A stretch of DNA of 64,000 nucleotides from Synechococcus sp. 8F6 (GCF_002252665.1 NZ_NQKZ01000005.1:1-64000); one strand, 5' to 3'. Positions 16,731 through 24,930 are shown, numbered from the stretch's first letter. Made by a program: numbers and translations. The notes: a model not told the origin generated them from the letters alone.

Positions 16731-18596
16731 TCAGCCCGCTCCTGGCAACAGCTGGAGCGAACCCAGCAGCAGCACGATCGCCACGATCACCGTGAGCACG
16801 TAGCTCTGCAGTTGACCACTGATGCTGAGCTTGAGCCCTTCCGCCGTGGTCAGCGACAACCGGCCGACCCCATCCGCCAACCCCTTGATCACGGTGACGT
16901 CAAACCAGCGGGTGAGGCGGGCCAGGGAAGCCACCAACAAGACAACGGTGCGCTGGTAGATCTCAGGGGTATAGAAGTCGTAGGCGAGCAGGTCCTGCAG
17001 CACGCGCAGGCTGGACTTGGTGGAGCGCGACCAGAACTCATCAAGGTGCACCACAGAGCCGATCAGCAGGCCCACCAGGCCGCTGCCAGCCACCGCCAGA
17101 CCCACGGGCAGCGGGAAGGCGGCAATGCCGGGCACCGTATCGATGCGCTGCATGATCCAGGGCAGCAGCACCACCAGCACCGAAAGGCTCACCATGGGCA
17201 GGGCCATCAACCAGTTGGCCTCAGGTGCCCGCTTGGTTTTGGGCAGCACGGGTCCAAGAAACACCGAGCGGAACACCCGGGTGACATTGGCGGTAGCCAG
17301 CAGATTGGTGAGCAGGAAAACCAGGGCAAACAGCGGCTCATCGGAGCGCAGATTTTCCACCATCAGCCCCATGCACCAGAAGCTGCCCAGGGGCACCAGC
17401 CCCAACAGGCCGGCACTGCCCAGCAGGAAGGCCATGGTGGTGGCGGGCATGCGGGTGCCCAGCCCTCCCAGCTCGGTCAGGTCCTGGCAGTTGCTGGTGG
17501 CGATGATGCTGCCCACGCCCATGAACTGCAGTGCCCTGGCCAGACCATGGGCAAACAGCAGCAGCAGGGCGATGCCGGGGAGTTGCAGGGCGATGGCGAT
17601 GAACACCAGGCCCAGAGAGGAAGTGGTGGAGTAACTGAACGCGCGCTTGATGTCCACTTGGGCCAGCGCCACCAGGGCACCACCCACGGCGCTGATCGTG
17701 CCAACCGCCAGCAACACATCCGTGGCCAGGGGAGAAAGGGCCACGATCGGCATCAGCTTCATCAGCACGATGGCACCGCAGGTCACCACCACTGAGTTGC
17801 GCAGAATCGAGGCGGGGTTCGGACCCTCCATCGCCTCATCCAGCCAGAGGTGCATGGGGAACTGAGCGCACTTGCCCATCGGCCCTGCGATCAGCCCCAG
17901 CCCCAGCAGGGTGCCGGCCAGGGGGGTGATCAGGTGCTGCTCACGGGCGTTGCCGGCCCAGGCATAGAGGTCGTTGAATTCCATCGAGCCCGCCCAGGCC
18001 GACAGCGCCACCACCCCCATCAGCAGCAGCACATCCCCCACCCGTTTGGTGAGAAAGGCATCGCGGGCAGCGGTGACCACCAGGGGCTGGGCATACCAGA
18101 ACCCCACCAGCAGATAGGTGGAGAGGGTGAGCATCTCCAGCAGGAAATAGCTCATGAACAGGTTGCTGCTCAGCACAACCCCGCTCATCGCCCCTTCGAA
18201 GAAACCAACCAGGGCATAGAAACGGGCGAGAGACCACTCCTTGTCCATGTAGCCCAGGGCGAACACCTGGCAGACCAGGCTCATGGTGGTCACCAGCTCC
18301 AACGCCGCCAGGTTGGTCAGGGAGAGATCGAAACCGATGCGCAGGTTGAGATCGGCCGCCTGGAACCAGGGAAACTCGAAGTGCTGGGGACCGAGGGTCC
18401 AAACTTGCTTCAGGATGACTGAGCTGTGCCCCACGGCCAGCAGGGTGACCAGCAGATTGAGGTAGGCCGCCGGCCGCGGACCGTTGCGCTTGAACCAGCC
18501 CGCTGCCCACGGCAAAGACAAGACCATGCCGCTGAACCCATACAAGGGGAGCATCCAGGCCAGCTGGATCGGGAGTGGCAAGGAGGGGGCGAACAA
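16731..18596 (-). CDS. ndhF4: NAD(P)H-quinone oxidoreductase chain 5 (CO2-uptake type)
   Basis: 621 residues, membrane-embedded, chain 5/NuoL-like. Visible elements are the conserved W-L-D-E-A-M-E-G-P-N-P (where respiratory NdhF has W-L-P-D-A-M-E-G-P-T-P), V-D-I-K-R-A-F-S-Y-S-T-T-S-S-L-G, and a long C-terminal region including the lateral-helix part. The altered P-D to D-E motif and the partnership with chpX fit the F4 class of CO2-uptake complexes. The start is a TTG; an ATG 14 codons later is possible. It lies 81 bases after the ferritin-like gene, the longest gap in this half of the operon, where a weak internal promoter could sit. Confidence 0.95.
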   Translation of the reverse strand: MFAPSLPLPIQLAWMLPLYGFSGMVLSLPWAAGWFKRNGPRPAAYLNLLVTLLAVGHSSVILKQVWTLGPQHFEFPWFQAADLNLRIGFDLSLTNLAALELVTTMSLVCQVFALGYMDKEWSLARFYALVGFFEGAMSGVVLSSNLFMSYFLLEMLTLSTYLLVGFWYAQPLVVTAARDAFLTKRVGDVLLLMGVVALSAWAGSMEFNDLYAWAGNAREQHLITPLAGTLLGLGLIAGPMGKCAQFPMHLWLDEAMEGPNPASILRNSVVVTCGAIVLMKLMPIVALSPLATDVLLAVGTISAVGGALVALAQVDIKRAFSYSTTSSLGLVFIAIALQLPGIALLLLFAHGLARALQFMGVGSIIATSNCQDLTELGGLGTRMPATTMAFLLGSAGLLGLVPLGSFWCMGLMVENLRSDEPLFALVFLLTNLLATANVTRVFRSVFLGPVLPKTKRAPEANWLMALPMVSLSVLVVLLPWIMQRIDTVPGIAAFPLPVGLAVAGSGLVGLLIGSVVHLDEFWSRSTKSSLRVLQDLLAYDFYTPEIYQRTVVLLVASLARLTRWFDVTVIKGLADGVGRLSLTTAEGLKLSISGQLQSYVLTVIVAIVLLLGSLQLLPGAG

Positions 18597-18677
18597 GGGG
18601 AGAGGGTGTCGATCGGCAGTGTTCGAGATGAACAGATCGGCCGCCGGACTCTAGGCATCAGCCGCGGAATCCTGGAA

Positions 18678-19145
18678 CTAGAAGGTGGCCCGCTCCATCG
18701 ACGGATCGTGGTTGGGGCCAAGGCTGCGCAACCAGTCACCCAGATCCTCACCGTGGTGTTGTTCGTCCGACCAGAGGCCACGGAAGAAGGCCTCGTTGTC
18801 GCCGTCACCGACCAGCACACAGAAGCGCACGGCCTCGGCGTAGTGGTTGATGAGGTCCGTTTCCAGAGAAAGGTTGAGCCGCAACAAGCCGACCAAGTCC
18901 GCGGCATGGGAGACGGGCCGCAATTGAGATGCGGCCGGTGCCACCCCAAGGGCCAACATGCGCTGAATGATCCGCTCGGCGTGTTGCAGTTCCTCCACGG
19001 TTTCGCGGCGGAACCGTTCAGCGGCATCGCCATCACCCCAGAGCTCCACGAGGGAGGCCTGGGTCATGTACTGCTGAACCGCAGAGAGTTCAAGACTCAG
19101 AGCGCGACCGAGGTATCCCAGGACGCGCGGATGAACGGCGCCCAT
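18678..19145 (-). CDS. Ferritin-like (bacterioferritin-type) protein in the carboxysome operon
   Basis: 155 residues with a four-helix ferritin-like arrangement: helix A with L-E-L-S-A-V-Q-Q-Y, helix B with E-E-L-Q-H-A-E-R-I (an E-x-x-H pair), helix C with S-L-E-T-D-L-I-N-H-Y, and helix D with S-D-E-Q-H-H-G-E-D-L. These are the expected di-iron ligands, so metal binding or ferroxidase activity is plausible. A bacterioferritin-like gene is commonly found in alpha-carboxysome loci, but its function there is unsettled. It follows csoS1E by 5 bases and precedes ndhF4. Confidence 0.88.
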   Translation of the reverse strand: MGAVHPRVLGYLGRALSLELSAVQQYMTQASLVELWGDGDAAERFRRETVEELQHAERIIQRMLALGVAPAASQLRPVSHAADLVGLLRLNLSLETDLINHYAEAVRFCVLVGDGDNEAFFRGLWSDEQHHGEDLGDWLRSLGPNHDPSMERATF

Positions 19146-19150
19146 GGCGA

Positions 19151-19783
19151 TCAGAGACGGCGGGTGGTGGCGGTGGCGATCAGGGCAGGCTCCACTTCGC
19201 TGTGGGGGCGGGCAATGATGTGGGCGGCAACCAGGCCATCACCCACGCGCTCACAGGCATCGGCACCAGCGCGCACGGCCGCGTTCACAGCACCGGTTTC
19301 ACCGCGCACCATCACGGTGACGTAGCCACCACCAACGAATTCGCGGGCGATCAGGGTCACCTCAGCTGCCTTGGTCATGGCGTCGGCGGCTTCAATCGCC
19401 GGCACCAGGCCACGGGTTTCGATCATGCCGAGGGCGATGCCCTGAATGGAAGGAGCCATGGCGTTGCTGCGCGAAGGGGTGGTGGGGGGTTTGGTGCCGG
19501 CACCGCGGCCGCCGCTTCCAGAACGGGAGCTAGCGGAGGTGGCAGTGGAGCGGCGGGTGGTGCTGGAGGCACGGGGCGTCGCCTTGGCGGCCGGCTTGGC
19601 CACGGCTTTCGCCGCGACGGGCTTGGCCGCTGCCGCCGGCAGCGCCTTGGGGGCAACTGCTGGTACGGCTGAGCCGGCCGCCGCTCCCGTCGCCGGCGGG
19701 GCGCTGACTGCCGTTGCCGCCGGAGGGGCGGGTTTGGCAGCGGACGCTGTGCTGGGGGTGGGTCGGGGAGTGGGGGTGGCCAT
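19151..19783 (-). CDS. csoS1E: Carboxysome shell protein CsoS1E (BMC-H with basic N-terminal tail)
   Basis: 210 residues. The C-terminal ~100 (from about residue 112, I-Q-G-I-A-L-G-M-I-E-T-R-G-L-V-P-A-I) form a BMC-H domain nearly identical to CsoS1, including the pore-side H-I-I-A-R-P-H-S. The first ~108 residues are a low-complexity Ala/Pro/Lys/Arg/Ser tail with no acidic residues, hence strongly basic and probably disordered. CsoS1E proteins with such extensions are known in cyanobacterial cso operons and are minor shell parts. The tail could contact RuBisCO, CsoS2 or nucleic acid; that is inference. It lies 64 bases after csoS4B, with a short GGATCG/CGATCC hairpin between them. Confidence 0.92.
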   Translation of the reverse strand: MATPTPRPTPSTASAAKPAPPAATAVSAPPATGAAAGSAVPAVAPKALPAAAAKPVAAKAVAKPAAKATPRASSTTRRSTATSASSRSGSGGRGAGTKPPTTPSRSNAMAPSIQGIALGMIETRGLVPAIEAADAMTKAAEVTLIAREFVGGGYVTVMVRGETGAVNAAVRAGADACERVGDGLVAAHIIARPHSEVEPALIATATTRRL

Positions 19784-19823
19784 GGCTCAGGGGTGTAGGA
19801 GCTGGTGAGAGGACAGAACGGGT

Positions 19824-19839
19824 GGATCGCGAACGATCC
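19824..19839. other. Short hairpin between csoS4B and csoS1E
   Basis: A perfect 6-bp stem GGATCG (19824-19829) / CGATCC (19834-19839) with a CGAA tetraloop lies in the 64-base spacer. There is no T-run after it on the transcribed strand, so it is more likely an RNA-stability or processing element than a terminator, if it has a role at all. Confidence 0.4.
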
Positions 19840-19847
19840 GAGCCGCC

Positions 19848-20099
19848 CTAACCGTCGGGCTCCCAGAAGTCGATGATTCCGCCGATCGTCAGATCGGTCT
19901 GCACCTCAGGGTTACCGCAGGCGAAACGGGCTGCTGAACCGCTAGCGGTGAACACCCAATTGCCCGGGGAGGCACCCACCGGATCAACAGCCACGCTGAG
20001 CTTGCCCTTGGTCGTACGCAACACGCGCAGGTTGGAGTGGTCGAGACCAGGCACACGCTGGGTGCACACCAAAGAGCCCGTGACCTGCATGATCTCCAT
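19848..20099 (-). CDS. csoS4B: Carboxysome vertex protein CsoS4B
   Basis: 83 residues of the BMC-P (EutN/CcmL) family, whose pentamers close the twelve vertices of the icosahedral shell. It begins M-E-I-M-Q-V-T-G-S-L-V-C-T-Q-R and contains A-V-D-P-V-G-A-S-P-G-N-W-V-F and the family ending T-D-L-T-I-G-G-I-I-D-F-W. Its ATG overlaps the csoS4A stop (TAATG), so the two pentamer proteins are translationally coupled. Assignment as B rather than A follows its position second in the pair and its shorter tail. Confidence 0.95.
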   Translation of the reverse strand: MEIMQVTGSLVCTQRVPGLDHSNLRVLRTTKGKLSVAVDPVGASPGNWVFTASGSAARFACGNPEVQTDLTIGGIIDFWEPDG

Positions 20100-20380
20100 T
20101 ACTTGGGCCCTCCCGCTGGGGCTGGGGCTTTGCCGGCATCAGGATCCCAGTGGTCAATGATGCCGACGATGGTCAGGTCGCTCGGATAGGACTTGCTGCC
20201 AGCGGCTTCGCGAGCTGCCGAGCTGCCGACGCAGATCACCCAGTCACCGGGGATGCAGCCGACGGCATCGACCGCCACTTTCTGGGTGCTGCCATCGAGC
20301 ACCACCTGCAGGTGCTTGTGCTCGAAGTCAGGGATTCGGTTGGTGGAGACCAGTGGCTTGACCACTTTGCAGATCAACAT
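20099..20380 (-). CDS. csoS4A: Carboxysome vertex protein CsoS4A
   Basis: 93 residues, BMC-P family. It begins M-L-I-C-K-V-V-K-P-L-V-S-T-N-R and has the conserved V-D-A-V-G-C-I-P-G-D-W-V-I-C and D-L-T-I-V-G-I-I-D-H-W endings, plus a proline/glycine-rich tail of about 15 residues. Pentamers plug shell vertices and keep the shell gas-tight. It starts one base after the csoSCA stop and overlaps csoS4B by one base, so expression of the low-copy vertex proteins is tied to csoSCA translation. Confidence 0.96.
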   Translation of the reverse strand: MLICKVVKPLVSTNRIPDFEHKHLQVVLDGSTQKVAVDAVGCIPGDWVICVGSSAAREAAGSKSYPSDLTIVGIIDHWDPDAGKAPAPAGGPK

Positions 20381-20381
20381 G

Positions 20382-21950
20382 TCAGTGGCCTCCTCCGCTC
20401 GCGAATGTGATGGTGGAACCTACCGCTTCGGCAGGGATGTACCGATCCTGGTCCCGAACGGTCAGGAGAGCATGGAGCAGGCCCTGCTGGAACAGGTCGG
20501 GGTAGCGGTTTTCCATGGCGGCCTGGACCCGCTGGCAGTGGCGGATCGCCCGTTCCCGCGCGCCGGGCACCTGGCCGTTGTAGTCGAAGCGGACCACCAC
20601 AGGCACCGGTAGACCGCGCGACACATTCAGACCCTTGAAGATCTTGACACCCACGTCGAGATCGGGAGCCCCCTCCTCCACTGTGTCCATGTAGGCGAAG
20701 TAGGTGAGGTTGCGCAAGTGGATCTCCTTGAAGCCGATGCCCACACCGATGAACCGCTCCGCATGGCCAGCGTCGGCATAGTGGCCGCCGTGCACCTGAC
20801 GCACGTAGTCGATCTGGGACAAGTTGTGCTCTAAGAAGCGACTCACCAGGCGCACCATGCCGGGATCAGGGCTGCTGGCAGCTGATTGCTCCACCATCGC
20901 CTGGATGCGGGCGCGGCCCTCCTCGGGGTTGAGGTGACGGGTCGCGTCATAAACCGCCTGGGCATCCAACCAACGTTCGAGGTTGGTGCTGCCATCGAGG
21001 CCAGGCACATGCACGCGGATGGCATCGGTGTCGGTGTCGATGCCCATCAACAGCAAATCCACCGAGGCCCCGCAGCAGAAGCTGTTCTCCACCGCCTGCT
21101 GAAAGTCCTTGAGGCGCGAGAGGCCGCAGCTGGCAGCCAAGCCATCGTCGCTGCCGTGAGCCGCGCAGCCTTCGTGCTGAGGATCCTGAGAACTGAAGTG
21201 ATACAGCACCACCTTGAGGTAGCGCGTGTCGGCATGGGCGGGATTGGGCAGCCCTTCGCGGTAGCGGCGGTGCTCCGTTTTGACCCAGCGATTCACCGTG
21301 TTTTCCACATCAAACAGGGCGCCGGCGTGGGGGCGACGCCGCACCGAACTGAAGGGCACGCGCAAGGCATAGGCCACCGCGTGGGCCAAGCGTCCGTCGG
21401 CGCAGGGGGTGATGTCGAGCAGGTGGAAGCCGCAGGAGAGCACAAAATCGTTGAAGGCTTCCGCGGAACGACTGCCGGGTTGGCCCTCCAGCGGATCGTG
21501 CTGAAAGAAGCCGTCGCTGGTCTGCTCGTAGGTCTCGAACACGCACCAGGCAAACAGGGTGCGCATGTCGAGTTGGCTCACCCATGCCGTCTCCAGAATC
21601 GGCAAGGGCAGCTCAAAACCGAGCTCAGCCTTGGCCAGGCGTTGAGCCTGCTCGATAAAGTCGGCCTCGTGTTGCAGGGCCGACAGGCGCTTGAGCACCG
21701 GCACGATCCGATCAAAGGCGCCCTTCACCTGCTCGTCGTAGGCCTGCAGCGCCGCATTGCCCTGGCGATCGCTGAGGGGGTGTAGGCCCACCGATGCGGC
21801 GGAGCGAGAGCCGCCAGCGAATCTGCGACCTCCCGCCGAGCCAGCGTTCGGGGTGAATGGAGTCTCGCTCGAGGTAGCCACACCGGGCCGGCGGCGAGGA
21901 GCCGTCGGAGCCAGAGGGCGATAGGGAGTAGCGAGCGGGCGTCGGGGCAT
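20382..21950 (-). CDS. csoSCA: Carboxysomal carbonic anhydrase (epsilon-type beta-CA)
   Basis: 522 residues, matching CsoSCA (CsoS3). Zinc and active-site residues are all visible: Cys183-x-Asp185-x-Arg187 in P-C-A-D-G-R, then His251 (L-Y-H-F) and Cys262 (E-G-C-A-A-H-G), with the characteristic 11-residue His-to-Cys spacing. The first ~55 residues are basic, disordered and Arg/Pro-rich, the region known to tether CsoSCA to RuBisCO in other systems. The C-terminal third is the degenerate second half of the duplicated fold. It converts bicarbonate to CO2 inside the shell. It starts 7 bases after csoS2 and ends one base before csoS4A. Confidence 0.97.
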   Translation of the reverse strand: MPRRPLATPYRPLAPTAPRRRPGVATSSETPFTPNAGSAGGRRFAGGSRSAASVGLHPLSDRQGNAALQAYDEQVKGAFDRIVPVLKRLSALQHEADFIEQAQRLAKAELGFELPLPILETAWVSQLDMRTLFAWCVFETYEQTSDGFFQHDPLEGQPGSRSAEAFNDFVLSCGFHLLDITPCADGRLAHAVAYALRVPFSSVRRRPHAGALFDVENTVNRWVKTEHRRYREGLPNPAHADTRYLKVVLYHFSSQDPQHEGCAAHGSDDGLAASCGLSRLKDFQQAVENSFCCGASVDLLLMGIDTDTDAIRVHVPGLDGSTNLERWLDAQAVYDATRHLNPEEGRARIQAMVEQSAASSPDPGMVRLVSRFLEHNLSQIDYVRQVHGGHYADAGHAERFIGVGIGFKEIHLRNLTYFAYMDTVEEGAPDLDVGVKIFKGLNVSRGLPVPVVVRFDYNGQVPGARERAIRHCQRVQAAMENRYPDLFQQGLLHALLTVRDQDRYIPAEAVGSTITFASGGGH

Positions 21951-21957
21951 CAGGGAT

Positions 21958-24345
21958 TCAGCCGCGGGCCCCGCCGGAAACGGTGATCAGGGAGCCGGCC
22001 GTGGTGTTGCCACTGGAGCCCGTGACACGGCTCACGGGTTCGGGGCGCTCCTCGTTGCGCTTGGACTGGAAAACGGGCATGGCAGCCATCGCACCCGGAC
22101 GGGTCGGATTGCGGCGGCGAGCCGAAACGCCCTCCGTGCCGGTGACACGTTCGCCGCGGTCCCAGTCGTCGCCGGTGATCTTCAAACCGGCCGAGATGCC
22201 TTCACCGGTAACCCGAGATGTAGGACGTGCATCCTCATCGACGCTCACGGGAGCAGCGATCGGGCTGGGGTGAATCGGAGCACGCTCAATCGGACCGCGA
22301 GACAGCTGGGTACCGCGGCGGTCAAAGCGGAATTGCTCGGTGCCGGTGACTTTGTCACCGGCCAAGTCAAAAGGGCCGGTAATCCTGCTGCCTTGTTCGT
22401 AGCTGGTGCCAGTGACGGCCCCCGTACGCTCCCGACCCACCTGGGCGACGCGAGCCGGGGATTGGATGCTGAACTGCTGCCAGGGCTGGCTACCAGCCAG
22501 GGGTTGGGGGAAATCAGGATCGTGACCTGCGGCAGAACCGCAGGCTTCAACCAGCTGGTCGTTGCCGATGTAAGGGGTGCCCGTCACGGCCTCACAGGCG
22601 CCGCGCTCGGCCCCGGTCATCACACCTCCAATACCCGGCTGGATGCCGCTCATGCGGTTGGCACCGCGCATGGGTGTGCGCTGGCGGATGTGGGCAACGG
22701 CCTTACCGGTGCAGAAATCGCCGGCCTGCTCGAGCCCGGCGTAGGGGGTGCCGGTCACGACCTTGCAAGTGCCGGGCTCATCGCCGGTCACGTTGGAGGA
22801 GCGGCCGGTGCGGGTACCGCTCACCACTTGGGCCTTGTTGGTAACGCTGAAGCCCACCTTGGGAGCCTCAGGAGCGGGCTTGCTACCGCAGAAATCAGCA
22901 TATTGCTGGGAGCCAACGTATTCATCGCCGGTCACCAGGCGGCAGCTACCGGGTTCGTCACCGGTGACGTGCTCACTGCGGCCCACATGGGTGCCGGTGA
23001 TCCCGGTGCCCCGCAGGGTGTGCAGGCTGGCCACCTTGGTGGGGGCTCGACCGGTCACCTGGCTCTGGTCGGCCACGTATTGGGTGCCGGTGAGCTGCTT
23101 GCCGGAACCGGGCTCATCACCGGTCACCTTGTCAGAGCGACCCACCATCACACCGGAAACGGGCTGGCCGCCCTGGGTCTGACTGCGGCCCACCTTGCGG
23201 GGGCTGGGCTTGCTGCCACCGCAATAGGCGGCGGACTGGTTAGCCGACACATATTCCGTGCCGGTGACGTTCTTGCAGGTGCCGGGCTCATCGCCGGTCA
23301 CCTTTTCAGACCGCCCCACCTCATTGCCGGTGACACGGTTGCCGTGGCTGGTGGCGCTCACGCGCACCTTGGCGGGCTGGGTGGCCACCGGGCCGCTCTG
23401 GCAGAAGGTCTGGAACACTTCGGCACCGAGATATTCGGTGCCGGTGATGGCGCGGCAGGTGGCAGCTTCATTGCCGGTGGTCTTGGGGGAGCGGTTGGCC
23501 TGGGTGCCGGTGACCACCTGGCCGGTGCTGGTTTCACTCACACCCACCTTCCAATGGGCATCAACAGTGGCAGCGGCCTGCTTGGCGCCGTGGCGGTTGG
23601 GGCCGGAGGGGCGAGTGCCGCCGCTGCGGCTGGAGCCAGCACTACCAACCTTGGCTCGCAGCTCACGCACTTTCTGAGAGAGCTCGCGCGCACTCATATC
23701 GGGGTTGCCCTGACGGGACACTGAAGCCGCCGTGGTGCTCTTGGGTGCATTGGCCGCCTTGCCGCGCTTGGAGAGCACTTCGCGGCGGGCCAGCACCAAA
23801 GCACGGCTGGGATCGCGTTGAGCAGAACGCTTGGGGGTGGAACGCCGCTCGGCGCCCTGAGCGCCTCGGCTGCTGAGGCTCGACAGAGCCGGAGCAGGAG
23901 TGGCAACGATCTCAGGCTTTGGCGCTGGGGACTGGGCAGGGGCGGCAACCTGAGCCTTGGGTGTGGCCTTGGCCAGATCGGTGCGGGTGCGATCGCTGGA
24001 ATTGTCGGCCCTCTTGCCACGCTTCGAGAGAGCTTCGCGCCGGGCCAGCACGAGATCGCGGCTGGGGTTGGCGATCGGGCGGGCCTGGCTGCGATGGCCA
24101 GCGCCCGAAGGAGCCGAAAGGGTTCGGCTTTGGGTGGGGGCAGGAGCCCGGTTCACGGCTGCCGGTGCAGAAGAGATCGCAGGCGCGGATTCCGCCGCAG
24201 CAGCTGCCGTGCGGGTGGGCCGGGCATCTTCGAGCGAGCGCACACGGCTCGGCCCGGAGGTGAACCGGCTGGCGGCCTTCTTGCCGCCGTTGGTGAGGGC
24301 CCTGCGGCGCTCCAGAGCTGCTTCCCGGCTGGATGTGCTGGCCAT
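21958..24345 (-). CDS. csoS2: Carboxysome scaffold protein CsoS2
   Basis: 795 residues from the ATG starting MASTSSREAA; the frame is open 22 codons further, but that part reads like spacer. The N-region has four RuBisCO-binding helical repeats (about 8-24, 97-113, 181-198 and 219-234; consensus R-R-E-A-L-S-K-R-G-K). The M-region (about 267-602) has six repeats of the [VI]-[TS]-G-rich unit that contacts the shell. The C-region ends with the conserved V-S-R-V-T-G-S-S-G-N-T and L-I-T-V-S-G-G-A-R-G peptide anchored inside the shell. The third M-repeat (384-432) lacks the cysteine pair found in the other five. I see no in-frame break suggesting the frameshifted short form known from Halothiobacillus. 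Confidence 0.97.
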   Translation of the reverse strand: MASTSSREAALERRRALTNGGKKAASRFTSGPSRVRSLEDARPTRTAAAAAESAPAISSAPAAVNRAPAPTQSRTLSAPSGAGHRSQARPIANPSRDLVLARREALSKRGKRADNSSDRTRTDLAKATPKAQVAAPAQSPAPKPEIVATPAPALSSLSSRGAQGAERRSTPKRSAQRDPSRALVLARREVLSKRGKAANAPKSTTAASVSRQGNPDMSARELSQKVRELRAKVGSAGSSRSGGTRPSGPNRHGAKQAAATVDAHWKVGVSETSTGQVVTGTQANRSPKTTGNEAATCRAITGTEYLGAEVFQTFCQSGPVATQPAKVRVSATSHGNRVTGNEVGRSEKVTGDEPGTCKNVTGTEYVSANQSAAYCGGSKPSPRKVGRSQTQGGQPVSGVMVGRSDKVTGDEPGSGKQLTGTQYVADQSQVTGRAPTKVASLHTLRGTGITGTHVGRSEHVTGDEPGSCRLVTGDEYVGSQQYADFCGSKPAPEAPKVGFSVTNKAQVVSGTRTGRSSNVTGDEPGTCKVVTGTPYAGLEQAGDFCTGKAVAHIRQRTPMRGANRMSGIQPGIGGVMTGAERGACEAVTGTPYIGNDQLVEACGSAAGHDPDFPQPLAGSQPWQQFSIQSPARVAQVGRERTGAVTGTSYEQGSRITGPFDLAGDKVTGTEQFRFDRRGTQLSRGPIERAPIHPSPIAAPVSVDEDARPTSRVTGEGISAGLKITGDDWDRGERVTGTEGVSARRRNPTRPGAMAAMPVFQSKRNEERPEPVSRVTGSSGNTTAGSLITVSGGARG

Positions 24346-24422
24346 GTCCGCCCGTCGAATGGAATATCTGAAAAAGTGCTGATCCACCCGCAACGCGGAC
24401 AGATCAGCCAAGAAAAGGAGTT

Positions 24423-24454
24423 GGGGTTCCGCCTTCAGCGAGAACCCCTGAAGG
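24423..24454. other. Two interleaved inverted repeats in the cbbS-csoS2 spacer
   Basis: Repeat A is GGGGTTC (24423-24429) with GAACCCC (24442-24448). Repeat B is CCTTCAG (24432-24438) with CTGAAGG (24448-24454). The arms alternate a-b-a'-b' and share one base, so the RNA could form a pseudoknot or switch between two hairpins. It lies about 80 bases before the csoS2 start on the transcribed strand. It may set the ratio of RuBisCO to CsoS2 through stability or attenuation; that is inference. Confidence 0.5.
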
Positions 24455-24462
24455 GCTGATGA

Positions 24463-24804
24463 TCAGCGGCCTTCAAACACCACGAAGCAAGCACCCTGAC
24501 TTTGGGTGTAGGCGTCGTAACCCACCAGACGCACGTGGTGGTCGGGATAGGCGCGGTGGCAAGCCTCCAGCTCGCTCACGATCACACCCAGATCCTTCTC
24601 ACCAAAGAAGGGCAGCTTCCAGAACGACCAGTAGGTCGCCATGGAGTTGCTGGGATGGACGTGCTCAACGAGCGGGCTCCAACCCTGGGCAATGATGTAA
24701 GCAATTTGGTCGTAGATCTCGTCCTGGGTCATCGGCGGGAGGAAGCCGAAGGTCTCCAGAGTGGCGACTGTTTGGTAGTCACCCACGGTGCTCTTGAAAG
24801 GCAT
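24463..24804 (-). CDS. cbbS: RuBisCO small subunit, form IA
   Basis: 113 residues from the ATG starting MPFKSTVGDYQTVATLETFG, the usual form IA length. Family marks are F-G-F-L-P-P-M-T, the Y-W-S-F-W-K-L-P-F-F strand, C-H-R-A-Y-P-D-H-H-V-R-L-V-G-Y-D and the end F-V-V-F-E-G-R. Eight copies cap the L8S8 holoenzyme and, with CbbL, form the CsoS2-binding surface. It follows cbbL by 126 bases containing a long hairpin and precedes csoS2 by 117 bases with interleaved repeats, the two longest spacers of the operon. Confidence 0.98.
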   Translation of the reverse strand: MPFKSTVGDYQTVATLETFGFLPPMTQDEIYDQIAYIIAQGWSPLVEHVHPSNSMATYWSFWKLPFFGEKDLGVIVSELEACHRAYPDHHVRLVGYDAYTQSQGACFVVFEGR

Positions 24805-24882
24805 GGGGATCCTGTTGTGGATGGAATGGTTGAACCCTGAAGGCAAGGGCTCGGATCGCGTTCACTGAAGCGTTCCGGGAGA

Positions 24883-24916
24883 GAAAGGGGGAGTGGCAAT
24901 CACCACGCCTCCTTTC
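24883..24916 (-). other. 14-bp hairpin between cbbL and cbbS
   Basis: The arms at 24883-24896 and 24903-24916 pair over 14 positions with one G-T wobble and one mismatch, around a 6-base loop. On the transcript it begins about 14 bases after the cbbL stop codon. Only a few pyrimidines follow and cbbS must be read through, so it is more likely an mRNA stabiliser or processing site than a full terminator. A partial terminator would lower cbbS relative to cbbL. Confidence 0.65.
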
Positions 24917-24930
24917 TGCACCGATGGACT

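Noticed and set aside
21301-21309. TTTTCCACA, a match to a cyanobacterial DnaA box
   Set aside because: A single copy inside the csoSCA coding sequence, with no cluster or AT-rich zone; not an origin.
22270-23724. Long plus-strand open frame opposite csoS2
   Set aside because: Its repetitive Gly/Ala/His make-up simply reflects the CsoS2 repeats read backwards; no start signal or known domain.
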